The notes: a model not told the origin generated them from the sequence alone. 8,147 nt of DNA from DASXYU01 sp036502295 (GCA_036502295.1 DASXYU010000081.1:1-8147), one strand, 5' to 3'; numbered from the stretch's first letter, positions 1 to 7,685 are shown. Program-made: numbers and translations.

Positions 1-599
1 GGATCCGTCACCTCCTCGACCTCGACGCCGACCCTGTCGCGATCGACTCGACGTTCGCAGGTGGAGGTCTGCGACGGCTGTCGCGCGCGCATCCCGGACT
101 TCGTTCGCCCGGCCAGGTCGACGGTTTCGAGACGGCGGTACGGGCGGTCATCGGCCAGCAGATCTCCGTCGCCGGTGCGCGCACCGTGGCCGGCCGGCTC
201 GCGGCGAGCTTCGGTGACCTGATGCCCAGCGGCGACGTCCTCTTCCCCTCGGCGGAGGCGATTGCCGAGGCCGATCCCGCAATGTTGCCGATGCCTGCCA
301 GCCGTGCCGCAACACTGGTGTCGGTCGCGCGCGCGGTGGCGGACGGCGGACTCGTCCTCGATCGGGGCGCGGACCGCGACCAGGTGCGTGCCGCGCTGCT
401 CGCGATGCGCGGCATCGGCGTCTGGACCGCCGACTACGTCCTCATGCGGGCGTTGGGCGACCCGGACATCCTGCTCGACACCGACCTCGGCGTGCGGACC
501 GCAGCAGCGGCCGCCGACGTCGATCTCTCCACCCGGCGCCCTGAATGGGCGCCCTACCGGACCTATGCCACACACCTGCTCTGGAGGGCACTGTCATGA
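1..599 (+). CDS. alkA: DNA-3-methyladenine glycosylase, AlkA type (5'-truncated by window edge)
   Basis: This base-excision repair enzyme of the HhH-GPD superfamily removes alkylated purines such as 3-methyladenine from DNA in the cytoplasm. The frame is open from the left edge (first whole codon at 3) and gives 198 residues ending in LLWRALS. Visible in order are the segment FETAVRAVIGQQIS (about 126-167), which starts the glycosylase core, the helix-hairpin-helix MRGIGVWTADY (405-437), and DILLDTDLGVR. The GAC at 483-485 aligns with the catalytic aspartate Asp238 of E. coli AlkA. The ATG at 186 is internal, because conserved AlkA sequence continues upstream of it. The stop overlaps the ogt start by four bases, so the two form an operon. 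In mycobacteria the equivalent gene encodes an AdaA-AraC-AlkA fusion followed by ogt. Whether an Ada part exists here lies outside the window. The family call is firm; the full architecture is unknown. Confidence 0.93.
   Translation, partial: IRHLLDLDADPVAIDSTFAGGGLRRLSRAHPGLRSPGQVDGFETAVRAVIGQQISVAGARTVAGRLAASFGDLMPSGDVLFPSAEAIAEADPAMLPMPASRAATLVSVARAVADGGLVLDRGADRDQVRAALLAMRGIGVWTADYVLMRALGDPDILLDTDLGVRTAAAAADVDLSTRRPEWAPYRTYATHLLWRALS
583..588 (+). promoter_or_regulatory. Ribosome binding site for ogt, inside alkA
   Basis: GGAGGG lies seven bases before the ATG at 596 and within the last codons of alkA. With the ATGA overlap at 596-599 it indicates translational coupling. It also fixes the ogt start at 596 rather than at the upstream in-frame ATG at 545, which lies well inside alkA and has no comparable site. 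Confidence 0.75.
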
Positions 600-1090
600 C
601 CGAGACCTTCACCTACATCGACTCGCCACTCGGCGCGCTTCTGGTGACGCGCGACGAGGACGGCATCACCGGGCTCCACCTGCCGACGGGCGCGCATGCC
701 GAACTGCCGCCGCCCGACGGTGAGCGTGACGACGCGGCCTTCGAGGACGTCCGTGCCCAGCTCGCGGAGTACTTCGCCGGTGAGCGCACCGACTTCGAGC
801 TGCCGCTGCACCCGGCCGGGACGGACTTTCAGCGGCGCTGCTGGACGGCGCTGCGGACGATCGAGTACGGGACGACGGCGAGCTACGGCGAGCAGGCGGT
901 GCGGATCGGCAACGCCAAGGCCGTGCGTGCCGTGGGACTCGCGAACGGGCAGAACCCGATCTCGATCATCGTGCCGTGCCATCGGGTCATCGGGGCGAAC
1001 GGCTCGCTCACCGGCTACGGCGGCGGCCTGCCCGCGAAGCAGTGGCTGCTCTCGCACGAGGCGGCGCACTCGGGGCTCTTCGCATCCTGA
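596..1090 (+). CDS. ogt: Methylated-DNA--protein-cysteine S-methyltransferase (Ogt)
   Basis: This suicide repair protein transfers the alkyl group from O6-alkylguanine (and O4-alkylthymine) in DNA to its own cysteine, once per molecule. The product is 164 residues, normal for the family. The active site is IIVPCHRVIG with Cys128. The helix-turn-helix region is about 91-120 (YGTTASYGEQ through RAVGLANGQN). Within it, Arg111 matches the arginine finger that flips the base out, and Asn120 matches the asparagine hinge. Glu155 in LLSHE fits the Cys-His-Glu network, and YGGGLPAKQWLL is the usual C-terminal substrate loop. The N-terminal domain (1-80) starts MTETFTYIDSPLGALL, as expected. The start at 596 is supported by the GGAGGG site and by the ATGA overlap with alkA. 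Co-expression with the glycosylase gives two routes against alkylation damage. It ends 91 bases from the convergent ppc gene. No key residue is missing. Confidence 0.97.
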   Translation: MTETFTYIDSPLGALLVTRDEDGITGLHLPTGAHAELPPPDGERDDAAFEDVRAQLAEYFAGERTDFELPLHPAGTDFQRRCWTALRTIEYGTTASYGEQAVRIGNAKAVRAVGLANGQNPISIIVPCHRVIGANGSLTGYGGGLPAKQWLLSHEAAHSGLFAS

Positions 1091-1111
1091 GCGCCGTGAC
1101 GCCGTGCTTTG

Positions 1112-1159
1112 TGAAGCGTCTGCAGGGCAAATACGGCGTGTCGCCCTGCAGGCGCTTCA
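1112..1159. terminator. Hairpin between convergent ogt and ppc, probable bidirectional terminator
   Basis: The arms at 1112-1128 and 1143-1159 form a 17-bp stem whose only non-Watson-Crick position is T1119 opposite G1152 (G-U in RNA). The loop is 14 bases. It sits 21 bases after the ogt stop and 22 bases after the ppc stop. There is no run of T on either side, so it is not a classical intrinsic terminator. Position between convergent genes is the main argument for termination; mRNA 3'-end protection is the alternative. The rest of 1091-1181 shows nothing else. Confidence 0.6.
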
Positions 1160-1181
1160 GCAAGCGGGGCGGCCCAGGAGA

Positions 1182-3962
1182 TCAGCCGGTGTTGCGCAGG
1201 CCGGCGGCGATGCCGTTGATGGTGAGCAGCAGCGCGCGCTGCACCTCAGAGGTCTCGTCGCCCGAGCGGACGCGGCGCAGCAACTCCACCTGTAGGTAGG
1301 AGATCGGGTCGAGGTAGGCGTCACGGACGCCGAACGTCCTCTGCAGCGCGGGCTGGTTCTCCAGCAGCGACGACTCACCCGTCACCGCGATCAGCTCGGC
1401 CAGTGTGCGGTCGTGCTCGGCGCGCACGACGTCGAAGACGTGCTGCAGCTCGGCAGGTACGAGCGTCGAGACGTAGTGCGCCGCGATGTCCAGGTCGGTC
1501 TTCGCCAGCGTCATCTCCACGTTGGAGAGGAACGTCCGGAAGAAGTGCCACTCGCGATGCATCTCGACGAGGACGTCGCCCAGCCCGGCTGCCCGTGCCG
1601 CCGCCAGCCCCGTCCCCACGCCGAACCATCCCGGCACGATCTGCCGCGACTGGGTCCAGCCGAAGACCCACGGGATCGCCCGCAGCCCGCTGAGTCCGCC
1701 GTCCGAGGAGGGTCGCCGCGACGGCCGCGAGCCGATATTGAGCGCACCGAGCTGCTCCACCGGTGTGGAGGCGAGGAAGTAGGCCGGCAGGTCGGGGTCA
1801 TCGACGAGCCCGCGATACGCCGCGAACGCGGCATCGCTCACCAACTGCATGCAGGTATCCCAACCGGCGAGGACCTCCTCGCTCTGCCGCGAGCTGCGGT
1901 GCAGCGTCGAGGCTTGCAGCACGGCGGCGACGGTGAGCTCGAGGTTCTCCCGTGCGAGTTCCGGTAGCGCGTACTTGTCACTGATCACCTCGCCCTGCTC
2001 GGTGACCTTGATCTCTCCGTCGAGGACGCCCCACGGCTGGGCGAGGATCGAGGCGTAGGTCGGGCCACCGCCACGCCCCACCGTCCCGCCGCGGCCGTGG
2101 AAGAGCCGCAACCGCACACCGTGCCGCGCGGCGACGTCGCGCAGCGTGCGCTGGGTCCGGTGGATCTCCCATTGCGAGGTGGTGATGCCGGCGTCCTTGT
2201 TCGAGTCCGAATACCCCAGCATCACTTCCTGCACGTCGCAGCGCAGCGTGACGAGGTGCCGGTAGGACGGATCGCTGAGCAGGTCGTCGAGCACCTCACC
2301 CGAGCGCCGCAGCTCGTCCACCGTCTCGAGCAGCGGGACGAAGCCGATCCTCGCGACGTCGTTGTGAATGTCGACGAGTCCCGCCTCGCGGGCACAGAGC
2401 ACCGCCGCGAGGACGTCGTCCGCGCCGCGGGTCATCGAGATGATGTAGCTCTCGATGACCTCGTCGCCGTAGGTCTGCAGCGCGTCGGCGACCTCGGTGA
2501 AGACGGCGAAGGTCTTGGCGCCGTCCCCGTCGAGCGACGGTGCGATGGTGAGTGGGCGACGCGACCGCAGCTCTGCCGAGAGGAACGCGAGGCGCTCGTC
2601 ACGATCGAGTGCCGCGTAGGGCGTCGCCGGCTCGAGTACGTGATCGACGAGCTGACCGACCACGTGGTGATGGGCGTCGGCATGCTCGCGGATGTCCATC
2701 GTCGCCAGGTGCAGCCCGACGGTCGTCACGGTGCGTCGCACCCGCGCCAGCAGCCCGTCGGCGATGAGGCCGCCGTGGTTGGCGCGCAGCGAGTCGGCGA
2801 GGACCGCGAGTTCGTCCTCGAGTTCGGCCGAGCCTAGGTAGTCGCGACCCGGTGCGTGCGGTGTGCCCTCGTCCACCCGACGCTGCGTGATCGCCAGCTT
2901 CGCGTTGATGCAGGTGAGCTTGAGGCGGTAAGGCTCGGTGTCGTTGAGTTCGATGACGCGCGCGGGTACGGCGAGGTGCTTCAGATCTGTCTCGATGGAG
3001 GCGCGCAGCTCCTCCGAGGCGTCGACGACAGCCGTCGAGGACGACAGTTCGGAGATCAGGGTGTCGATCGCGGTGGTGAGGCAGCGCACCGCAAGGTGGT
3101 GCTGCATGCGCAGGATCTCGCTGGTGACCGCCGCGGTGACGTTCGGGTTGCCGTCGCGGTCACCGCCGATCCACGTGCCGAAACTGAACGGACGCACCCG
3201 CTCGGGCAGCCGCACGCCGTGCTCGCGCAGTTCGTCGGCGAGGTCGGCGCTCAGCTCGGGGACGGTGACGTCGACGAGGTCCTGCAGGTAGAAGGCGACG
3301 TTGCGGGCCTCGTCCATCGGAGTGGGGCTGTGCATCCGCAGCTCGTCGGTCTGCCAGATCAGGTCGATGATCTCGGCGAGCTCGCGGTCCTGCCGTCCTC
3401 GGGCGAGTGTCCCCGGCGTGGTCGGCTCGCCGAGGACGTCGGCTACGCGGCGCACCTTGGTGAGGATCGACCGGCGGCTCGCCTCGGTGGGGTGGGCCGT
3501 GAAGACCGGCCGCACGGCAAGGCCCTCGATCGCCGCCGCCAGTGCCTCCGGGCCGAGTGCGTCATGCACCTCGGCAATGACGCGAGCCAGCCAACCCTGC
3601 TCCAGGGGACGGTCGCGCAGCAACCGGACACGGTCGACCTGCTCGGCGACGTTGGCGAGGTGGAAGTAGGCGCTGAACGCCCGCACGAGCACCGCGGCGA
3701 TGTCGGGCTTGACGCCGGCGAGCAGGTCGCGCACCACCGCCCGGCTCACCTCGTCCGCATCGGGCTTGTCCAGCTCCGACTTGCCCAGCTCCGACTTGCC
3801 CAGCTCCGACTTGCCCAGCTCCGACTTGCCCAGCTTGGTGAGGCTGCGGACCCGCTCGACGAGGTCGAGGGCCTCCGGTCCCTCCTGCCGGACGAGTGAC
3901 TCGCCCAGCAGCGCCGCGACCCGGCGTACGTCTGCTCGCAGTGCGGTGTCGTCAGCGGTCAT
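1182..3962 (-). CDS. ppc: Phosphoenolpyruvate carboxylase
   Basis: This cytoplasmic enzyme converts phosphoenolpyruvate plus bicarbonate to oxaloacetate and phosphate, with Mg2+ or Mn2+, and refills the TCA cycle. The product is 926 residues, a normal length. Hallmarks run the whole length: FTAHPTEASRR with the catalytic His157, GGDRDGNPNVT (267-276), GYSDSNKDAG (583-592), the glycine loop FHGRGGTVGRGGGP (621-634), RAIPWVFGWTQSR (761-773), and the C-terminal LTINGIAAGLRNTG, whose end is the tetrameric effector-site tail. The ATG at 3962 is preferred: MTADDTALRADVRR starts family-like helix sequence, while the open frame upstream encodes no conserved protein. The ribosome site is weak (GGAA, 11 bases before). 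I find no clear -10 hexamer, and copy A of the 57-bp element begins 34 bases upstream. Residues 44-63 are four exact LGKSE repeats in an N-terminal linker. The gene is divergent from mfd and convergent with ogt. Confidence 0.98.
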   Translation of the reverse strand: MTADDTALRADVRRVAALLGESLVRQEGPEALDLVERVRSLTKLGKSELGKSELGKSELGKSELDKPDADEVSRAVVRDLLAGVKPDIAAVLVRAFSAYFHLANVAEQVDRVRLLRDRPLEQGWLARVIAEVHDALGPEALAAAIEGLAVRPVFTAHPTEASRRSILTKVRRVADVLGEPTTPGTLARGRQDRELAEIIDLIWQTDELRMHSPTPMDEARNVAFYLQDLVDVTVPELSADLADELREHGVRLPERVRPFSFGTWIGGDRDGNPNVTAAVTSEILRMQHHLAVRCLTTAIDTLISELSSSTAVVDASEELRASIETDLKHLAVPARVIELNDTEPYRLKLTCINAKLAITQRRVDEGTPHAPGRDYLGSAELEDELAVLADSLRANHGGLIADGLLARVRRTVTTVGLHLATMDIREHADAHHHVVGQLVDHVLEPATPYAALDRDERLAFLSAELRSRRPLTIAPSLDGDGAKTFAVFTEVADALQTYGDEVIESYIISMTRGADDVLAAVLCAREAGLVDIHNDVARIGFVPLLETVDELRRSGEVLDDLLSDPSYRHLVTLRCDVQEVMLGYSDSNKDAGITTSQWEIHRTQRTLRDVAARHGVRLRLFHGRGGTVGRGGGPTYASILAQPWGVLDGEIKVTEQGEVISDKYALPELARENLELTVAAVLQASTLHRSSRQSEEVLAGWDTCMQLVSDAAFAAYRGLVDDPDLPAYFLASTPVEQLGALNIGSRPSRRPSSDGGLSGLRAIPWVFGWTQSRQIVPGWFGVGTGLAAARAAGLGDVLVEMHREWHFFRTFLSNVEMTLAKTDLDIAAHYVSTLVPAELQHVFDVVRAEHDRTLAELIAVTGESSLLENQPALQRTFGVRDAYLDPISYLQVELLRRVRSGDETSEVQRALLLTINGIAAGLRNTG
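3771..3830 (-). repeat. Four perfect 15-bp tandem repeats within ppc
   Basis: The unit cagctccgacttgcc (plus strand) occurs four times with no mismatch and no spacer. It encodes LGKSE x4 in the ppc product (residues 44-63). The flanks look like decayed copies: cttgtc on one side (3765-3770) and cagctt on the other (3831-3836). Because 15 is a multiple of three, gain or loss of units keeps the frame. The repeat lies between two N-terminal helical segments and far from the catalytic motifs. Identity at every synonymous position points to recent slippage or unequal-crossover expansion rather than old protein repeats. Confidence 0.97.
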
Positions 3963-3996
3963 GTCGTCGATTGTTCCGTACTTCGCGCCCCGATTT

Positions 3997-4053
3997 TCAT
4001 GATCAACAGAGGGAGATGGCCCCTGAGCGGCCGTACGGCTCTGTTGATCATGA
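3997..4053. repeat. 57-bp palindromic element, copy A (ppc/mfd intergenic)
   Basis: The perfect inverted arms are TCATGATCAACAGAG (3997-4011) and its complement (4039-4053). Between them lie a 6-base loop strand on each side and a 15-base core, GGCCCCTGAGCGGCC (4018-4032), which is itself nearly palindromic. The layout is 15+6+15+6+15. A second copy with the same length and layout lies at 7680-7736. The element begins 34 bases before the ppc start codon and ends 95 bases before mfd. It lies between two divergent starts, so termination is unlikely here. It could be a dispersed intergenic repeat (REP- or MITE-like) or a binding site. The function is not recognised. Confidence 0.93.
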
Positions 4054-4080
4054 GAGGACGGGACGGGCAGGCGCCTCACG

Positions 4081-4086
4081 TAGGGT
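4081..4086 (+). promoter_or_regulatory. Candidate -10 element for mfd
   Basis: TAGGGT fits the actinobacterial TANNNT -10 pattern. Initiation would fall near 4092-4095, leaving a leader of about 55 bases before the GTG. No good -35 is visible 16-18 bases upstream, so this is only a candidate. Confidence 0.35.
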
Positions 4087-4095
4087 GGATGCGAC

Positions 4096-4120
4096 GCCCC
4101 TCCGAACCATCGGATGGGGC
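4096..4120 (+). promoter_or_regulatory. GC-rich hairpin with T-rich tail in the mfd leader
   Basis: GCCCCTCCGA (4096-4105) pairs with TCGGA (4110-4114) and GGGGC (4116-4120). This gives ten base pairs with an ACCA loop and a single bulged T at 4115. The next 14 bases (4121-4134) contain eight T but no unbroken run, and the ribosome site follows directly. It could be an attenuator for transcription from an upstream start. If TAGGGT at 4081 is the -10, it would instead be a hairpin at the very 5' end of the mRNA, which can stabilise a transcript. It could also be an operator. The sequence does not match the LexA box as I know it. Confidence 0.5.
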
Positions 4121-4134
4121 TTGCTGTGTTGTCT

Positions 4135-4143
4135 GAGGCGAGG
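4135..4143 (+). promoter_or_regulatory. Ribosome binding site for mfd
   Basis: GAGGCGAGG ends five bases before the GTG at 4149 and offers two overlapping anti-Shine-Dalgarno matches. It decides the start codon, because there is no ATG nearby in this frame. Confidence 0.8.
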
Positions 4144-4148
4144 TTGCA

Positions 4149-7100
4149 GTGACTCTGAACGGACTGATCGATCTCGCGAGCGCCGATCCCGCGCTCGCCG
4201 GAGTGGTCGACTCCGCGGGAGCCCCGGAGTTCACGGTGAGCGGCCCCTCCGGCCTGCAACCACTCGCGATCGCCACCCTCGCGGTCAAGGCCGGCGTACA
4301 GGTCTTCGCCGTCACGAGCACGCCGCGCGAGGCCGATGATCTTCTCGCTGCCCTTCGCGCGTTGCTGCCAGCTGACCGTGTCGCCCTCTACCCGGGCTGG
4401 GAGACGCTGCCGCACGAGCGCCTCAGCCCGCGCTCTGACACCGTCGGGCAGCGCCTCGCCGTGCTGCGCCGCCTCGCGCACGAAGAGGACGGCCGACTCG
4501 ACGTCGTTGTCGCCCCCGTGCGCTCGCTGCTGCAGCCGCAGGTCCCCGGCCTCGGCGAGCTGACCCCGGTCAGCCTTAAGCCGGGCGACAGCCGCGACCT
4601 CAACGAACTCGTCACCGCCCTCGTCCTCGCCGGCTACACCCGCTCCGAACTCGTCGAGAAGCGCGGCGACTTCGCCGTCCGCGGCGGCATCCTCGACGTC
4701 TTCCCGCCCACCGATGAGCACCCGCTGCGCGTGGAGTTCTGGGGCGACGAGGTGGAGGAGATCCGCTACTTCAAGGTCGTCGACCAGCGCTCCACTGAGG
4801 TCGCCGAGCACGGGCTGTGGGCACCGCCATGCCGCGAACTGCTTCTCACCGAGGACGTCCGCAACCGCGCCGCCGCGCTCATGGTGCAGTACCCCGAGCT
4901 GAGCGAACTCCTCGATCCGATCAGCCGCGGCGAGGCCGCGGAGGGGATGGAGGCACTGGCGCCCGTCCTCGTCGATCGCCTCGCCCTCGTCCTGGAGGAA
5001 CTGCCGAGCAACACCCACGTCGTCCTCTGCGATCCCGAGCGGGTCCGCAGTCGTGCGCACGACCTGGTGAGGACGAGCCACGAGTTCCTCGAGGCGTCGT
5101 GGGCGGCGGCCGCGGGGGGTGGCAAGGCACCGGTCGACCTCGAAGCCGCGAGCCTGCGCGACCTCGACGAGGTACGTGCGGCGGCCGGCGAGCTCGACAT
5201 TCCCTGGTGGGGGATTACCGCACTCACCACTGACGTGGAACTCGGTGACTTCGACAGGTCCGCTGCCGCGGACCACACGGTCACCACGTCGGCGTTCAGT
5301 GCGGCGACCGGATACCGCGGAGACACGCAGGCGGCGATGCACGACATCCGGGGCTGGCTGCGCGATGACTGGCAGGTCGTCATGGTCTTCGACGGCCACG
5401 GCTCCGCGCTGCGCGCCGTCGAACGCCTCAACTCCGCCGACGTCGCCGCCCGCTTCACCGACGAGGTCACCTGGACGCCGCACATCGCACAGGTCACCAC
5501 CGGTCACCTCGACAGCGGCCTGGTCGCGCCCGGTCTCAAGCTCGCGATCCTCACCGAGACCGACCTCACCGGGCAGCGCGGCACGCTGGCCAAGGACACC
5601 AGTCGCATGCCGACGAAGCGCCGCAACGCGATCGACCCGATCACGCTGCAGCCGGGCGACTACGTGGTGCACGAACAGCACGGGGTCGGCAAGTACGTGG
5701 AACTCGTACGCCGCACCATCAACGGCGGTGAGCGCGAATACCTCATCATCGAGTACGGCGCCTCCAAGCGCGGCCAGCCCGCCGACCGCCTCTTCGTCCC
5801 CACCGACGCCCTCGACCAGGTGACGAAGTACGTCGGTGGCGAAGCCCCGAGCGTGAACAAGCTCGGTGGCAGCGACTGGGAGAAGACCAAGGGGCGCGCC
5901 CGCAAAGCTGTGAAGGAGATCGCCGCCGAGCTGATCCGCCTCTACAGCGCCCGGATGGCGACGAAGGGCCACGCCTTCGCCCCCGACACCCCGTGGCAGC
6001 GCGAACTCGAGGACGCCTTCGCCTACGTCGAAACGCCCGACCAGCTCGCCGCCATCGACGACGTCAAGGGCGACATGGAGAAGGAACTGCCGATGGACCG
6101 CATCATCTGCGGCGACGTCGGCTACGGAAAGACCGAGGTCGCCGTCCGTGCCGCCTTCAAAGCCGTGCAGGACGGCAAGCAGGTGGCCGTCCTCGTGCCG
6201 ACGACCCTGCTCGCGCACCAGCACGTCGAGACCTTCGCCGAACGCATGTCGCAGTTCCCGGTGACGATCCGCGAACTCTCGCGCTTCACCTCCGCGGCCG
6301 ACTCCGAAGCGGTGGGCGCCGGCATCGTCGACGGAAGCGTCGACATCGTCATCGGTACGCACCGGCTGCTGCAGCAGACCGTCCGCTTCAAGGATCTCGG
6401 CCTGGTGGTCATCGATGAGGAGCAGCGCTTCGGCGTTGAGCACAAGGAGTACCTGAAGTCGCTGCGGACCGCCGTCGACGTCCTCACTATGTCGGCGACA
6501 CCGATCCCGCGCACGCTGGAGATGTCACTCACCGGCATCCGCGAGATGACGACGATCCTCACCCCACCCGAGGAGCGGCACCCGATCCTCACCTTCGTCG
6601 GCGCGTACGACCAGCGCCAGATCGCCGCGGCCGTCCGCCGCGAACTGATGCGCGACGGGCAGGTCTTCTACATCCACAACCGCGTCGAGTCGATCAACAA
6701 GGCGGCGCAGCGGATCAGCGAACTCGTCCCCGAGGCCCGCATCGCGGTGGCCCACGGCCAGATGGGTGAGCAGCAGCTCGAGCAGATCATGCTCGGCTTC
6801 TGGGAGAAGGAGTACGACGTCCTCGTCGCGACGACGATCGTCGAATCAGGTCTGGACATCCCGAACGCCAACACCCTCATCGTCGAGCGCGCGGACATGT
6901 TCGGCATCAGCCAGCTGCACCAGCTCCGCGGTCGCGTAGGACGAGGACGCGAGCGCGGCTACGCCTACTTCACGTATCCGCCGGAGAGGCCGCTCACCGA
7001 GACCGCCTATGACCGTCTCGCCACCATCGCCCAGCACACCGAGATGGGGGCGGGGATGGCGGTGGCGATGAAGGACCTCGAGATCCGCGGCTCCGGAAAC

Positions 7101-7685
7101 CTGCTCGGCGGCGAGCAGTCCGGGCATATCGCCGGCGTCGGCTTCGACCTTTACGTACGTCTCGTGGGCGAGGCGGTGGCCAGCTTCCGCGGCGAGAGTC
7201 AGGACGAATTCGCCGACGTGAAGGTCGAGCTGCCTATCGACGCCAACCTGCCGGTCGACTACCTGCCGGGGGAGCGGCTGCGCCTGGAGGCCTATCGGGC
7301 GCTGGCCAACGCGGCCACCGACGAGGCGGTCGAGGCGGTGCGCGCCGAGCTCGTCGACCGCTACGGCCCGATCCCGCCGCCGGTGGAGAACCTGCTTGCG
7401 GTGGCCCGCTTCAAGGTGCTCGCCCGCAGTTACGGCATCACCGATGTGGCCGTACAGGGGACGACGATCCGCTTCACGCCGCTGGAGCTCGCCGACAGCG
7501 CACAGCTGCGCCTCAAGCGCCTCTATGACAAGTCCACCTACAAGCAGGCCGTCTCCACGGTCGTCCTGCCGCGGCCGACCCGGCCCGGAAAGGTGTCGCT
7601 CACGGAGCCGCTGCGCGACGTCGCCCTGCTGTCCTGGTGCGCCGACTTCTTGGCCGCCGTCCTGGGTCCGCCTTCGTCCTCATGA
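4149..7685 (+). CDS. mfd: Transcription-repair coupling factor Mfd
   Basis: Mfd is an ATP-driven DNA translocase that pushes stalled RNA polymerase off lesions and recruits UvrA, giving strand-specific nucleotide excision repair. The product is 1178 residues, within the family range. The N-terminal UvrB-like module (about 1-350) holds YPGWETLPHERLSP (81-94) and RGGILDVFP (178-186), the UvrA-contact region. The CarD-like RNA polymerase interaction domain is about 500-565 (GDYVVHEQHGVGKY). The superfamily 2 motor spans about 610-1000. It has Walker A GDVGYGKTEVA (655-665), DEEQRFG (756-762), SATPIPRTL (782-790) and motif VI QLRGRVGRGRERGYAY (925-940). The translocation (TRG) region is about 952-992, and the C-terminal TRCF domain is about 1020-1120. 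GTG is the start, backed by the strong ribosome site. The final TCA and the TGA stop lie inside copy B of the 57-bp element. A lipoprotein gene follows on the same strand, probably from its own promoter. All motor motifs are intact. Confidence 0.98.
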   Translation: MTLNGLIDLASADPALAGVVDSAGAPEFTVSGPSGLQPLAIATLAVKAGVQVFAVTSTPREADDLLAALRALLPADRVALYPGWETLPHERLSPRSDTVGQRLAVLRRLAHEEDGRLDVVVAPVRSLLQPQVPGLGELTPVSLKPGDSRDLNELVTALVLAGYTRSELVEKRGDFAVRGGILDVFPPTDEHPLRVEFWGDEVEEIRYFKVVDQRSTEVAEHGLWAPPCRELLLTEDVRNRAAALMVQYPELSELLDPISRGEAAEGMEALAPVLVDRLALVLEELPSNTHVVLCDPERVRSRAHDLVRTSHEFLEASWAAAAGGGKAPVDLEAASLRDLDEVRAAAGELDIPWWGITALTTDVELGDFDRSAAADHTVTTSAFSAATGYRGDTQAAMHDIRGWLRDDWQVVMVFDGHGSALRAVERLNSADVAARFTDEVTWTPHIAQVTTGHLDSGLVAPGLKLAILTETDLTGQRGTLAKDTSRMPTKRRNAIDPITLQPGDYVVHEQHGVGKYVELVRRTINGGEREYLIIEYGASKRGQPADRLFVPTDALDQVTKYVGGEAPSVNKLGGSDWEKTKGRARKAVKEIAAELIRLYSARMATKGHAFAPDTPWQRELEDAFAYVETPDQLAAIDDVKGDMEKELPMDRIICGDVGYGKTEVAVRAAFKAVQDGKQVAVLVPTTLLAHQHVETFAERMSQFPVTIRELSRFTSAADSEAVGAGIVDGSVDIVIGTHRLLQQTVRFKDLGLVVIDEEQRFGVEHKEYLKSLRTAVDVLTMSATPIPRTLEMSLTGIREMTTILTPPEERHPILTFVGAYDQRQIAAAVRRELMRDGQVFYIHNRVESINKAAQRISELVPEARIAVAHGQMGEQQLEQIMLGFWEKEYDVLVATTIVESGLDIPNANTLIVERADMFGISQLHQLRGRVGRGRERGYAYFTYPPERPLTETAYDRLATIAQHTEMGAGMAVAMKDLEIRGSGNLLGGEQSGHIAGVGFDLYVRLVGEAVASFRGESQDEFADVKVELPIDANLPVDYLPGERLRLEAYRALANAATDEAVEAVRAELVDRYGPIPPPVENLLAVARFKVLARSYGITDVAVQGTTIRFTPLELADSAQLRLKRLYDKSTYKQAVSTVVLPRPTRPGKVSLTEPLRDVALLSWCADFLAAVLGPPSSS

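Noticed and set aside
1..6. A GGATCC (BamHI) site exactly at the left edge, suggesting a cloned fragment.
   Set aside because: It may reflect how the sequence was obtained or be chance. It has no biological meaning, and the alkA frame reads through it.
186..599. The ATG at 186 as the real start of a short 137-residue glycosylase.
   Set aside because: The frame is open to the window edge and the upstream residues (GQQISVAGAR and before) are conserved AlkA core, so 186 is internal.
3771..3830. Short tandem repeats as a possible CRISPR array.
   Set aside because: The units abut with no spacers and are in frame within ppc. No cas gene is present.
2097..3899. Long plus-strand open frames (2097-2837 and 2856-3899) opposite ppc.
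   Set aside because: They are shadows of the ppc coding strand. The translated products show no domain, and every base is explained by conserved PEPC sequence.
3997..4053. The 57-bp palindromes as integron attC sites, since 57 bp is in their size range and the arms contain AAC and GTT.
   Set aside because: The GATCAAC/GTTGATC core does not fit RYYYAAC/GTTRRRY. The arms pair perfectly with no extrahelical bases, and mfd is not a cassette-type gene.
3997..4053. Copy A as a transcription terminator.
   Set aside because: It lies between divergent genes, so no transcript is expected to arrive there to be ended, and there is no T-run.
1182..6443. A stop-free minus-strand frame of 1753 codons that runs through ppc, the intergenic region and most of mfd antisense.
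   Set aside because: Only the part from 3962 down is ppc. The upstream 827 codons are the complement of mfd codons and have no recognisable motif. In high-GC DNA such antisense frames often lack stops by composition alone.
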